NCBI GenBank assembly: GCA_010405405.1
Contig: MU004238.1
Coordinates: 944,374 to 1,008,373, forward strand
Direction: 5' to 3'
DNA from: Microthyrium microscopicum
Taxonomy: Eukaryota; Ascomycota; Dothideomycetes; Microthyriales; Microthyriaceae
Length of the DNA: 64,000 nucleotides
Part shown: one piece after another, positions 47,509 through 59,708 of the stretch
How the letters are laid out: each line of letters opens with the position of its first letter
Position numbering within the stretch: the stretch's first letter is position 1
The notes under the pieces: generated by a model
The model's database searches: none
Told to the model about the DNA's origin: nothing
Seen by the model: only the letters and a program-made list of their open reading frames with translations
Position numbers and translations under genes: made by a program

Positions 47509-49635
47509 CTACGAACCATTGGCGAAGCCAACATCCCAGCTCGGTAGTGTCATGGCTGGCATGCTTCCAGAATGAGGTACCTCTTCAATCATCCCTTGAA
47601 GAATCTCTTCTCGAGTCACCGCCCCAAAATATAAGTTTTTGAGAGCTTTCCTTGATTGGAAGAGCTCTTGAGCTACACCCTTGACTTGCCCTAAAACAGT
47701 CTTTGCAATTGGCATTACACCAGCCAAGGTTTTGAGGCTTCCAATGTTCAGTCTGATGTGCTCTTTTATAAGATTGTCGCCTTCCTCAGTGGCTATAAAA
47801 GACCAGTAGGAGAGATAGCAGACTGCAGCCATGGTGATTGCGCAAGTGAAGAAGGGTGAGTGTTTGGCTAATGGACAAGGCATCTTGATAAGAACGCATA
47901 TGTCCATTGCTGCACGCATGGCTTTTGCTGTATGCATATCGGTATAGTTGCTGGCTATGCCCATTGGGCCGGTGTTGACGCACGTCTTTACCTCCCTGAC
48001 GTCTTCGTGGCTGAGATCTGAGCGAGGCCGGTGAAGAAGTATGGAGCACCTATGATGACATTAGATACGCCACTTAGCCGTGAAATTGACAATACGTACG
48101 CTGCAATGATCATGTGGGCTTCGAAAAGAACTTCGTCAACCATAGCTTCCCTGTTGATGATTTTCTTTTTACAATCAGGAAGATGCAGTGCCCAGTTGGC
48201 TAAATGAGTATCTGCCATATCCAGAGCGTTTTGATCAATCGGATTTGCGCGAGTGGCTGTTAAAACCTGCTGGACAACGCGAATGGCATCAATTCGGTAT
48301 GTTCCCGAAGAGAACACAATCTCGTCAGTTTCGAAAACAGATTCTTCATAATCATCAAAAGTCTTGGCTTCCGAAAGAATACACTTTGAGCATTAGTTTC
48401 AGGCAAGAGGTTCGAGGCTGAGGTACTTACACCTTGAAAATACTCGTTGTCTTCGATTGGGAGTGGAACATCCGTGGATACTTCTTTCAATCGCAGGTTG
48501 TATACGGGATTTACACCGGCAAACATGCCATCACAGACATACACTTCCCACCAAGTTCGACGCAAGCATTCCTCAAGAAGTGTTCCAACTCCGCCGTTTG
48601 TTGTGCCAAAGTGGCGACGATTCATGCCGATGTTAAGTGCCACATCTATTGCAGCATACATGACATTGGCAGATTCCGGTTCATGGTCAGCCATGTGTAA
48701 ACCAATAGCAAGTAGCAACATGGACTGAACATAGAAAGCGTCCTTGGAAACATTTACTCGGGAGAGGGAATGTTGTAGAGCATATCGGAGCTCCTCGCTG
48801 TTAGCTCCAACTACATAGAAGGAACCAATGAACTGGAGTGCCAACTCAAGATGACCCTTGTCTTGGCTTCGAAGTAGATCAAGTAACTGAGATCTAGGAA
48901 GTACGAATGGATGTGCGGCGTAGAAGAAAGTATAAAAAGCGTTGACAAGACCATGGGAGGTAGTATCCATGAGTAACTGAGCTGGCGGTGGGGGCTGAAG
49001 CACGATTTGGCCATGCGACTGTGTAGGTCCGATAAAGTCAAGAGAGAATCTACCATCCGGACTCATAGCCAGAGTCTCTGTCGTAACATTGGAAGTGTCG
49101 AGTACTGACGTGTCAATTTGGGGTGACAAACTTAAGAGTGGTGTATGGGTAGGAGCGCCTGGAGTTGTAATCAGCTCTGGTCGCCGATCACAGTTAAAGC
49201 TAGCGGACTACATGTAGCGCCTGACCCACCATATTGGCGGTTCAAGTGCTTGACTTCTTGTGGATTATTGGAATCAAACTTACTGCTCATAGAGATCGAT
49301 GGCATAAATCCAGCATTGCCGGATTTGATGCGCGGACCCTTCCAGCCGCGCCGAGACTTGATATAAGAACAATCGATAGCCTCAGAGCTGCATCGACTAC
49401 AAGGTCTTTGGCCGTCGCATTTCAAGTGTCTACTACGGCAACCTGTACAAGCGACAGAGACAGCAGAGCGACTACCAGGTCCGGAATCCAAAGTCTGTCG
49501 CTCTGCGTGATGCTTACCAGCACTGCTGATGGCATCGCTGCGCGGGGAAGGAGTCAAATCCGCACTCCAAATGCCCGGAGACGTGAATTGATCCGTGACT
49601 TCGGCGCCCATGGTTGAATGCGAATTCATTAACAA
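47509..49635 (-). CDS. Zn2Cys6 transcription factor adjacent to the GAG-type cluster
   Basis: Exons 49635-49212, 49158-48431, 48383-48100 and 48049-47509 give 658 residues. The binuclear zinc cluster has Cys63-x2-Cys66-x6-Cys73-x5-Cys79-x2-Cys82-x6-Cys89 (ACTGCRSRHLKCDGQRPC). A fungal-specific regulatory domain follows (about 190-450), with the EECLRRTWWEVYVCDG motif typical of this superfamily. It then continues through DMADTHLANWALHLPDCK to the C-terminus. A second ATG at 49611 (MGAEV) is an alternative start. It lies tail-to-head behind uge3 (1.7 kb between them). Position suggests a possible role in controlling the neighbouring exopolysaccharide or melanin genes, but sequence alone does not show it. 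Confidence 0.92.
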
Positions 49636-51357
49636 CTAGACAATGGCGAGGCCGGTGAGGCCGGTAGATATGGTTAGGAGGAAATACGGCGATGTTTAAG
49701 CGTGAATAAGAAAGAGTAGGTTGCTGACAGGCACTTAAGACTACCGGCATCCCAGCTAAGGCTTTGCGACAGGCGTTAACCTTGAAACAGGCGACCAGAG
49801 GCGATAAACAAAAGGATGAAAGAATCGAGATCCTAGCAGATGCAGAGCCAGCCTTGTGCTCTCGACGAAGACATGTGCATGAGCGGCGAGCCTATAAGGT
49901 AGTGGGCAGAAGATTTAAGAGGAGCTGGGCGAAAGCGGGCAAGTGGAGGAAAAGCAGATGTCAATCCAGCAGGTCGGGATCGTGGACTGGGGGCCAGGCG
50001 TCGCGAAGTTGGTTGTACCAGCCAGGGCTAATGGATCGCCAATAGGTATAATTGGAAAGAAGCGGCATTGTTGATGAATAATATGACAGGACAGAATTGT
50101 CTGGTGACTGTAGTAGTTGGGCTCTCCACAACAGCATTGAAGGTGAGACTGTAGTCGTCGACCCTCCCCAGACTTGTGACGCCACAGTCCGCGATAGGCA
50201 AACGGGCAGACCACAATCTGCAAGACATAAAGAGATCTTGGAGCTTGGACGATTCAATCGGACAATAACTCCAAAGTGGCTGGATTTCTTTGCAAACCTT
50301 TCATTAGAGTAATAGAGTCTAGACAAGAACATAATAGACATCGGATGTAATGAACTCTTCTTGATGCGACTTGCAAATTGTTTGCCATCTGCGGTTACTC
50401 CCGTTGATGTTCACCAGGAGCAATGCCTCGTCGACGCCCTTTGCATGTAACACAGCGTAATTTTCACCCGCGATTGGCAGAGCCTCTATATAGTTTCCAG
50501 CGAACGGGCGAAGCGCGTTTTAGCACTAGTAAAGGGGTTGGCTTGCGCCTCCAGTTCTGAGTTGCCAACATCTTCGCACGCGACTTGGTGCCACTAGTAG
50601 CTTTATCTCAACTTCATCCATTTCTGAGCCCTCGCATTTTTTCATCTTACACTTTCGCAAAGTACGAGCAAACGCTTCTTCCAGTCGCACGACTTCTTGT
50701 GCTGGGCAATTACCTCCTTCCAAGCCGTGCGCATTGTGCAACCGCCAAGGGTCGCTCACGACGCGGATTGCCTCTGTCATCATCCGTTGGGGGCAACCTC
50801 TTTGTCTCTAAGGAGACTTTCTTTCAGTCCCGTCGTGATCGCTACTCAGGGGTTGATTGACCTGCTACGTCACCAATAATTCCTCACGATCTTCTGAGCC
50901 CAGCCACGTGGAAAGACCTTCCAGCTGGGAACAGAGGGGAGCATAGGAAGAGGTAGATGGTCCATCGACCCGGTTCGGCAGTAACACAGTATCTAAAACA
51001 AAAAATGAGGTTCGGACTGATTGCGAATCATCTATTCTCTCTACTTCACCAAAGGCGCCAATGCCCACGCTGCAACTCAGCTTTTCAGAACGATAAAGTT
51101 TGCACTTCCATTGTACCCTCGAGTTGGGCTATGTACAGAGATAAAAAGAGAAGATATCTTCAAAGGATATGACATCTGGGATCTAAAAACATGTAAGTCG
51201 ATGGGGAAAATCTATTTTAATGACCATGAGGGCGACCTATGGGTCCAGTATGCTCCTATCGCTGAAAACGCCTTGCCAAACGTGGAACCAGATGCAGATT
51301 CAACGACGCAGCACTACCACGTTTGAAATGCATAATACAAAATACGGAAGACATCTT
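49636..51357. other. 1.7-kb region between the Zn2Cys6 gene and uge3
   Basis: Several overlapping frames under 130 codons on both strands show no motif. The region contains the regulator's promoter and the uge3 3' end; a CACGTG box lies at about 50904. Confidence 0.5.
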
Positions 51358-52653
51358 CTATACGAGGCCCGGTTTCGCTGTCTTGTTTGTCGTAAAATTC
51401 CAAACATCGACCGTGCATTCGTCAAGTGTCTTTTCAGTCTTCCATTCTAGTTCTGTTGCAGCTCGGTCAGTGCCTGCAATGCAGAAACCAACATCTCCAG
51501 GTCTCCGTCCCGTCTCGACGACTGGAATTTTCTTTGATGAAGCCTTTTCCAGACTGGCTACAACTTCTTTTACAGTGTAACCTCTGCCAGATCCGAGATT
51601 GAAGGCTCTGAATGGCTCCTTGATTCGACCTTTGGCAGCGGCAGCCAACGCGGCGATATGGCCTCTAGCCAAGTCTGTGACATGGATGTAATCGCGTACA
51701 GCAGTCCCATCTGGAGTGTCATAATCCGTTCCAAATACTTCGAGCTGATCTTTGGAGCCGGTCAGAACTCGAACTACAACTGGAACCAGGTTGGTGGGCT
51801 TTTGTCTTGGATCTTCCCCAAGAAGGCCTGAGCTATGACAGCCAACTGGGTTGAAGTACCGAAGAGCTGTGATATTCCAGGTAGGATCTGATTTTGCCAC
51901 ATCAAAAAGAATTGCTTCGCACATCCACTTCGTTCTTCCGTATGGCGATGTAAGACCAAAGACTCCTGGCTCTTGAGTAACCTGATTGCCTTCCGAGTTG
52001 GTGTAGGTGGTTGGTTCATGCACACACATTTCTTCTCTCAAGGCGACACCTTCATTGGCCTTGGTACCATAAATTGTTGCTGATGAGGAAAAGACGAAGT
52101 TCTGAATCCCATTCTCTTGGAGAAGTTGAAGGAAGTTAACCATTCCACAAACATTATTGAGATAATACGGAATTGGCTGGCTTATTGATTCTTCCACAGA
52201 CTTGTACGCAGCGAAATGGATAACGCCTTTGATCTTGCAGGTCTGGTTTCCATCGATAGAGAGATGCGCAGGAGTCATATAGCTCGAAATTATCGATCGC
52301 ATTACTGGAGACTTATAGTCGGCCTCGTGGAACTTGAGCGTTCGCCGCGGTTTTTGGTTTTGTTGCCAATATTCGGAAGCCAGGAACTCTACTCGATCGA
52401 TGACTTCGCGATACGAGTTGCTCAGATTGTCAACAACCACTACATTGTATCCTTCTTTCAAAAGTTCAAGGGTCGTATGGCTTCCAATGAACCCTAATCC
52501 TCCGACCACCAGGATGTAGCTTTCGTCTTGGCTGATGCTCAGTGGTGCAACTCCATTGTCATCGAAGAGTGTGGATGATCTTGTCGCCGGTGTATCCATC
52601 GTCCCTTGACCCCCAACCATTTCTGAAGTACTGCTAGCTCGCGATTCCGACAT
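51358..52653 (-). CDS. uge3: UDP-glucose 4-epimerase of the GAG-type cluster
   Basis: A 431-residue intronless protein of the extended short-chain dehydrogenase fold. The NAD-binding motif GGLGFIGSH spans residues 51-59. The Ser-Ser-Ala active-site segment is FSSSATIYG, and the catalytic Tyr238-x3-Lys242 lies in SPYGRTK. C-terminal RRPGDVGFCIAGTDRA is the substrate loop of GalE enzymes. About 40 residues precede the domain. It interconverts UDP-Glc and UDP-Gal; the A. fumigatus Uge3 also makes UDP-GalNAc, which supplies galactosaminogalactan synthesis. Identification as Uge3 rather than the housekeeping Gal10 epimerase rests on its neighbours: sph3, ega3 and agd3 follow in the A. fumigatus order. 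Confidence 0.9.
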   Translation of the reverse strand: MSESRASSTSEMVGGQGTMDTPATRSSTLFDDNGVAPLSISQDESYILVVGGLGFIGSHTTLELLKEGYNVVVVDNLSNSYREVIDRVEFLASEYWQQNQKPRRTLKFHEADYKSPVMRSIISSYMTPAHLSIDGNQTCKIKGVIHFAAYKSVEESISQPIPYYLNNVCGMVNFLQLLQENGIQNFVFSSSATIYGTKANEGVALREEMCVHEPTTYTNSEGNQVTQEPGVFGLTSPYGRTKWMCEAILFDVAKSDPTWNITALRYFNPVGCHSSGLLGEDPRQKPTNLVPVVVRVLTGSKDQLEVFGTDYDTPDGTAVRDYIHVTDLARGHIAALAAAAKGRIKEPFRAFNLGSGRGYTVKEVVASLEKASSKKIPVVETGRRPGDVGFCIAGTDRAATELEWKTEKTLDECTVDVWNFTTNKTAKPGLV

Positions 52654-53343
52654 CGAGGCGATTGTGAGAGAACCCTCTGGAACGTCGACCGAATTTGTAC
52701 AGAGAGAGTTTCTCTAAAATGTATGAATAGGGTTAAACGACAACAAATAATTGGATTGGATTGCGCACTGGTATCTCTATCGACATGCGACAGTTTCGAA
52801 ACAGCTTTATAATGGCCAAGTACAGACAGCGGAGAACTAAGCTCCCGCTGTTATATATGAAACCTCCCTCCCCATGATTGATGTGCCCCGGAGCATAGAT
52901 GAGCAATTGGCCGTGCTTCGATACCCCATCATGTCATAGAGACACGGTTCTAGCAACAAACACTAGTCATTTGCCTGGCATTCAGGTTTTTGGTTGCATT
53001 CTCGACTCTGCCAACGACTTTGCCCCCGGCCTGGGCCATACCCATGCGAAATACGCTGGGACCCCCAGCCATTGTAGACACCTCGATAATTAGATGATTT
53101 GGATCTACTTTGCACGAGGCGCCTCCATCTGCGGCAATCATGCTCGCAAAGTTGTATTAGATTGCCAGAAGGTCGCGGCCGATCTGTTGGTCGACTAGCC
53201 ACTCTTTCAGCTTTCCATCCAAGGAAAATTTTCGATCACTGACTTTTGATTATCTGATCTCGTCTTGCCGTTTCTTTTTGTTTCTCAGATGCAACCAACT
53301 TACGACCTTCCTTTCAATAAACTTTAGCCCACGGCCTAGCGCC
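52654..53343. promoter_or_regulatory. Shared divergent promoter uge3/sph3
   Basis: 690 bp between the divergent start codons; the two cluster genes could be co-regulated from here. No exact match to the StuA consensus was noticed within it. Confidence 0.55.
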
Positions 53344-54465
53344 ATGGGAAATGCCCCACACCAAAGACCTCACCACCAGGAGAGAGGCCTTCAATGGAGA
53401 CTCTCATGTGTCGTCTTCGCGATACTCAGCGCGCTGCTCTCTGCAGTTCCAGTTGTTGCTAATGTTGCCAAAACCTCGCGAGAGTCAGTTGCTCCGAGGT
53501 CTGGTATGTTAATACCACTATACATGTACCCTGTCCCCGGGGCATGGGACCCCCTATACACAGCGTGAGCACTGCCTTGACTGATATATTTTCCCTTCAT
53601 TTGCGTCCCGTCTCTAACCGCATACTCACAGGATTCAAACGCATCCATCTGTTGATTTCATTGTGGTGATCAATCCCGCCAGTGGGCCTGGAGCAGGAGC
53701 TCTTCCGGATTCAAACTTTGCTCGGGAGATTATGCGAATGAATTCATATCCCAACGTTCGAACGATAGGATATGTCGCCGCCAACTATGGAAGAAAGGCT
53801 GCGGCTGAGGCATTTGCTGAAATTGGGAAATACACGGGCTGGAGTCAGTCGAATCCGCAACTTGCTATGCAGGGCATATTTCTAGACGAATCGCCGCAGC
53901 TTGCCGATTCGCCAAACAGGACGTTTCTAGAGCAAATCAGAACCAATGTGAAGAGCAACAAGGCCCTCTCTGGTGGCCTACTCGGTAAGCTAGTCAAACT
54001 CTCTTTTCCTCGAACCCATCACAGCGATCATGCACAATCTTGTACACTTGCCGTTGTTGCCTTGTTGAATAATTTCTTCCAAAGCTTCATCAGCACATAC
54101 ACCTTCCTGATATTCTCGTTCTTTGATAAAGCGACGCTAATGCGAGACGATTCACAGTGATGAACCCAGGTATGATACCGGATAATCAAATTCTGCAAAC
54201 AGCAGATCGGACAGTAGTTTTCGAAGAACGATATCAAACCTACGTCAACTTGCAGGCTGCAAAGCAGCTTGCCGCCCTGCCAGATAGGAACGCGCTCGTA
54301 TGCTTAATGCACTCGATTCCAGCAGACATGGACAAAGTTCAAATTAAGGCTATCGTTAACGAGTTGCGCGAATTAGCTGGGAGCATATTTCTCACCGATC
54401 TCTCAGACTTGTACTATCAACAGTTCAGCCCCAGGTTCCAGGATTTTGTTGATGCCATGGTCTGA
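53344..54465 (+). CDS. sph3: Spherulin-4 family glycoside hydrolase (GH135)
   Basis: Exons 53344-53564, 53632-53984 and 54158-54465 give 293 residues. A short basic N-terminus is followed by a hydrophobic segment (about 20-42, CVVFAILSALLSAVPVVANVA), acting as signal peptide or anchor. The domain begins GMLIPLYMYPVPGAWDPLY and contains FIVVINPASGPG, VRTIGYVAANYG and the acidic pair in GIFLDESP, with a further Glu in VVFEERYQ. These match the Spherulin-4/GH135 fold. In A. fumigatus, Sph3 cleaves galactosaminogalactan and is needed for its production. It is divergent from uge3. The second intron is 173 nt, longer than its neighbours. Confidence 0.93.
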
Positions 54466-56952
54466 ACTACCAAGATTGAGAACAGGCAGCTTTGAGAAGA
54501 AAAGCTCCGACAGGAGATTTGAATGATCTTGGGATGCAATCGCAAGATCGAACTATCTCATTCCATAGCTCTCACATTTGCCTGGAACCCGGCTCATATA
54601 TCCAAGTTTGCATTTTTACGATTATCTTTAGACTCTTGTAAGATCACTGGCCGGATCACGATCAAGGATTCATACATTTAGAAAGAAAGCGGCATTTCAG
54701 ATCTACATATATTGTTTTGATATTCCAACTGCAGACGGATGCATATGTATATAGTAATCAGTCATCCTTCTGTGTTGAAATCAGTCTTCTCAGATAAAAA
54801 TAACCTCTGTGAAAGCATCAAGAGCCAGTGACAAAGTCAAATCCACTCCCTAGGAGCAACCTCATCAGCTGGGCTTTCTTATCATTCACATAACCAACGA
54901 CCAAGAAATTGCGGGACAATTCCAGAACAAAGGTCAAGGTTCCAAATATCCTCGTGAACGATTATGTTTATTCCTGGCTTCGAATCGAAATGAGCCAAAG
55001 AAAATCTTCTTCGAAATTTACATCAACATGAAAGGTTACCCTTCTGCCTTGTTAATGAAATAACGATTTTCTACCAGGAAAGAAGTCTATTAATAACACC
55101 AGATCTTGGACTTAAACTGATGTAGTATATAACCAGACTCATATGATAATCACCTGTGCAAAAGGCCAATCAGTTTGTGGGCCGTGAGGATACATACAAG
55201 GGCACTGTCAGTTTGCATTTGACCCATTGCACATGAAACTTAGTCAAATTTGTTATACTAGATCATAAAGCCTCGAGCCTCTTATTCATGCAACAATTGC
55301 TTAGGTCTTCTGATCATGTGGAAACTTCGTCGGCAGAAGATATTACCTGCAAGACTGACAGTTTTTAAACACGACCGCTCATGCGAGGTTACAGTCATAA
55401 AGCTGATCTGATTGAAGTAGAACTTATCTTATAGATCAAAACTCTAACTAGTGTAATCATCTCAAGCTGACATGGTATCGCTTGATCAGTGGATTGTTAC
55501 TAGTCGCTTGTCTATCGTCAACGGAAGATCGGTTTGTGAAGAGTAACTCTTACTCAAACCAGAGGCTCTTGAGCGCCCTATGGCAAAGTCTTGCTCATTC
55601 GAGTATAAAGCCTGATGAGTTCTTATTAGTCGCTCGATACACGCGGGACACTTCATATGAGCTACCCGGGACATGAACTCTATGTGAATTTGCAGCCTCA
55701 AGATCTGTTGATTGATTTGACTGAGAAGTACGTTGTGCATCGGCCATTGAGCCTCCCATGTTTCGCCGACGCTTCTAGAATGTAGACACCTTCTCTGTTG
55801 ATACCCTTTCCGTCACTCTCATGCGTTGCATCGGGCCTTTCCCTAGACAACCATGTGCCATATAGCTATGTGCTGGGATTCCCCACGTTGTGCATATAGT
55901 GCGACTTAACCAGGATCCATGTCAAAATCTCTGCATCATGCAAGATCTAGAGTCACAAGAGCGCGTTGATCTACCAATAAATTGACGCAACGGGAGATTC
56001 ATGTCCCACTCAGAAAATGGACAGGAGATATCAGGGATTGTTTGGAAACCGAGAGCTGTCATCCTGATGGATCTTGCAGAGAAAGTGATAAAAACGTGCG
56101 ATTTTTTAGCTTTCAACTTCACCTGCTGATGAGGCGCAAGGACGATCCAGCTCCCGGTATCAATCTCACGAGGCTCTTGCTAGTTGACTAGTCGAATCGT
56201 TTTGATTACTTGCATTAGCTTACAGTAGTCCAAGACAGTTACGGGAACGCAGAGGTCGACATCTCGTCCATTCGGGCACTATGGCATCAGATCTGGCATA
56301 TTATTTTGTGCATGAACAAGCCCGAATGTGACGAAGAGGACTTTTCGGTGAAAATAACAATATGTCTGGTCACATTCTCTGCCTAGTCATGCAAAACCCT
56401 GATCAATTTGCTTACGCTGGAGGGCAGAAAGTTCAAAGCGGATATTTATTTACCAAGCGTCGCTCTTTCACTGTGGCCGAGAGCATCGAACTTAACTTCT
56501 TAGGTATTGATACTAGTCCGTCGGGCAAATTGATGTTAGTCTTGGAGGCTCCGCTTGGGTGGAGCTCTTCTTGACCAAGTCAACTGAACCTCTATGCCTT
56601 CTTTTTTGACTTGTCCCGTGAAATGAGCCGACCTGCAATAAGGCTCCACCAAACAGTTCGTGGGTCGGAGAAGAACACTAGTAAAGCAGGCCGGGAAAGT
56701 CGTTAAAGATGAAGTTGATAGCTGGCAGACACAAATGAGATGGACCAAACGAATTAATGAGTGATTGGTTTTGTATGCAAAACGCCATGCCAATGCTGTA
56801 AACGAATGCTGTCTAAGTAATATCCTATTCATGACTCCATGCTCCTGCCAGTGTTGTAGATAGTATCCTGATTCTTTGAGTAACCGGATACCGCGATCTC
56901 GTAATGGCCCTAGCAGATCAGCCTCTATTACATAAGACTTCAGGATTGTCAA
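54466..56952. other. 2.5-kb spacer between sph3 and ega3
   Basis: The spacer lies between two cluster genes on opposite strands that converge here. Frames up to 138 codons (56536-56952 minus, 55482-55676 plus) have no recognisable motif. The region is AT-rich but not TpA-dominated like the transposon relics. I see no gene. Confidence 0.5.
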
Positions 56953-58044
56953 TTATGTCGGGGTTGTTGATGTTGCGCCACTAGCAATGTTAGTTTGATG
57001 CTACAAACGTTTCTGAAACTTTAACTAACTTGCACTGCTCAATCCAGCCGTCCAAGTTGAAGTTCTTTATGACTGTACTGAATTCGTAGGATCCATTGGC
57101 AGGTCCATCGTTCTTGCAGAAATTCGAGGCAAAGTTTGACTTAACCTCTGAAGGGTACTCGATGTGGAAAACAGGTTTGCCGCTTTTGATGAAAGGGCTG
57201 TACTTGTCGCACTCCGAGAATTGGACGCACTGTTCCTGGACGCTAAACTGTACCGCTGGCAGTACACTGGGGATGATGGCAGCGGCGTTCTTGAGGCCGA
57301 GACCCATGCGCAACGACTGCGTCTGGTTACTCATCCATCCTATGAAATTAATAGAATCGGTTTGTGTCATTCCAATGCCGTTGTCATTATCCTACAAGAG
57401 ATGATTAGCAAGTACTCCAGCTAGTCCTTCCAAAATCAGGTACTCACATAAGCATCCATGTTATCTGGATCGATGGCATCGCACCCCTTTTGCGCTGCCA
57501 AATTGATTCGGCTAGTCATGATACTCCTCACGTTATCGCTATTCAGATTGAGCCATTTCTCACCAGGCCAACCTTTCAGCCCTTTGCCTTGATCGCTCGC
57601 CTTGAATTGATTCGAATCTGGTCTGTCTGGCTCATAGCTGCCAGCACTAAAGTAGCATATAACTTTCTTGCCCAAGTTGTGTAGAGTATCAATTGTCGAT
57701 TTTGGTGTCAAGAACAGATCAATGTCGAATATGCCAACATCCGGAACGACACTGGAAGCGCCATCAGGAACGTTGATCGACTTCAACAAGACAATCTGCC
57801 AGGTTGAATTGACTGGAGGCTGGTATACTGAGCCATTTGTAGGTGCTGTTGGTAGAGGCGATGCTGGTGTTGTTGATGATTCCGAATTGTCTCCACCACT
57901 TCCATTGTTCAAGCCTAGACCCAGTCCGAGTCCAAGGCCCAGTGCGACGATGAAGATGCCGACAGCGATGGCAATAACAAGAAGTTTTCCTCGCCGACTC
58001 CTGCGTCCCCACCAACTGCCTGATTTCATCTTTTGCTCGTCCAT
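56953..58044 (-). CDS. ega3: Endo-alpha-1,4-polygalactosaminidase (GH114), membrane-anchored
   Basis: Exons 58044-57448, 57391-57030 and 56980-56953 give 328 residues. After about 20 basic cytoplasmic residues comes a membrane helix (LLVIAIAVGIFIVALGLGLG), then a Ser/Thr/Pro linker and the GH114 barrel: DIDLFLTP, KKVICYFSAGSYEP, WLNLNSD, CDAIDPDNMDAY and PVFHIEYP. The conserved Asp residues and the Glu of HIEY are in place. In A. fumigatus, Ega3 hydrolyses deacetylated galactosamine stretches of GAG. The short last exon (NGATSTTPT) depends on a GTTAGT/TAG intron; without splicing the protein ends at 56990 with a slightly different tail. Gly-Leu repeats in the helix are unusual. Confidence 0.92.
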
Positions 58045-59708
58045 TGTATCCTCGCACCTATAACCAACAATAGTCTCTACCGGTTTGTATTGAATCTGCT
58101 GTGTGAATGGGCGCGAATCAGCTCAGATAGCCGCTCAACGGGTTCCAATGTGGATGCGAGGCGGAGGGAAGCTAAACGCTTACTGCGAATAGGCTTTGCC
58201 TGTGAATGGTGCGGGAAATGGAGAAAGAGGGCTCGAAGACTTGGGAGCGGTTGTTCGCTATCTAACCATAGCGAATGGTATAGATTTGAACGAAATGTAA
58301 CGAGCGACAATCGAGCTTTGGCGATGCTCGCGGAGGTGCGAAGGAAAGCGTATCTGCTAGATTAAAGAGGAGGGCTGGTACTGGTTGGCTGTTAATGCTC
58401 GGTGCGACCTTCTACTATGTATGCCTACTAGTCGCAGAAAAGCAGAATCATGGTCCCAGCTGGACAATGGAAAGAGTCCACGGATGGATGCATGGAAGAC
58501 AAATCACAAAGTGGTGTTGGTTTAGACTCTCTAGTGAGCTGAAAGAGACTCCACTTTTCACGCGTTCTAGAAGGCGTTTTGGAAGGTTTCCTCGTTGTGG
58601 CTTGATTCTAGCGGCAAATCAATGCAAGGGCCTAATTCTGTTGATCTGCATTGTTTGCTTATTTGGGCACGACAGGCTTGACACTCCAAGTTCACCGAGT
58701 ACCGTAACTACCTGTCATCGTCCAAACCGCCGCCCATGTTTGACGTTCTCACGTCTAGTCCTTCTCAGTCAGTTGAGCAGAAACCAAGATAAGCGATAGG
58801 TACCCTAGGCTGTGGCGAAGAGTGAAGACTCGCTACCCTATGCGTCAGCCCTCAAGGGCTTCAATATCACCATATATTTTATATGTTATGTTTGAAGAGA
58901 CTTTTCCGCACTCAGCTAAGCAAGCTCAGTACATGTTGCGATATGTTCGTCTTTGGTAACTTAGTCCCTATGTGCAGAGAAGCTATCCTTGTTTTGCTTA
59001 CTACGTTGGCTTTCGTATCCACGGCAGCTGGTCATGAATTGTCTACAATTTCCTTTTCGAAATTGCTAACTACGATGATGCCAGTAATCAATCGAATTTC
59101 GACAAAAAAAGGACCTGGTCGAAAAAGTTCGTCAGCTAATCGGGGTCGCCTTCTTTGATTAGTTTGAACGCTATAATTTTCAGGACGTACTGCCGTTGAT
59201 TATTTCTTTTTCGAACCGGACGCAAAGCAGATCTCTGGAAACACCAGAAAGGCTAGAGGTTCACGAAAATCGATTGTGTAAATCGTGTAGTTGCGTTATC
59301 TTCAATTGGATGATTTTATGATTGGGAATGTCCTTGACAAAATGGGAGCACCTGAAGATTGTGACTATATTTTCTAACTGTTTTGATGTCTTGTAGACAT
59401 ATGATGAGAGCCACCCAGAACCGTCATGGTCACGCGTCACAACGCTACCTGGTACGGTAGATATAATACATCGTGTCAATATCTCTTAATGATGCGCAAC
59501 ATGGACATTATACACAAGCTGCGTGCTTGAAATGCACCTTCCCAAACGCCTCCTAGCTGCAATATGCATATATATCAACAATAAGGTAGACAAGCTACTA
59601 CGCTATGAGTAGTGTCCAGTACAATAAACGTGCAAGCTTCTTTTTCATGTCCAACCATGGAGGATCGCTTGATATAAGAGACTTGCAAATGCAAAAAGCG
59701 AAGGGCCA
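58045..59708. other. 1.66-kb region upstream of ega3 with StuA-type motifs
   Basis: No supported gene; the frame 58395-58799 has no motif. Two sequences fit the fungal StuA-type consensus WCGCGWNM: ACGCGTTC at 58560-58567 and ACGCGTCA at 59432-59439 (the latter also fits on the other strand). StuA is a known regulator of GAG in A. fumigatus. Chance occurrence is possible. Confidence 0.4.

Noticed and set aside
58395-58799. 134-codon plus-strand frame between ega3 and agd3
   Set aside because: No motif or splice support, and cluster comparison does not require a gene there.
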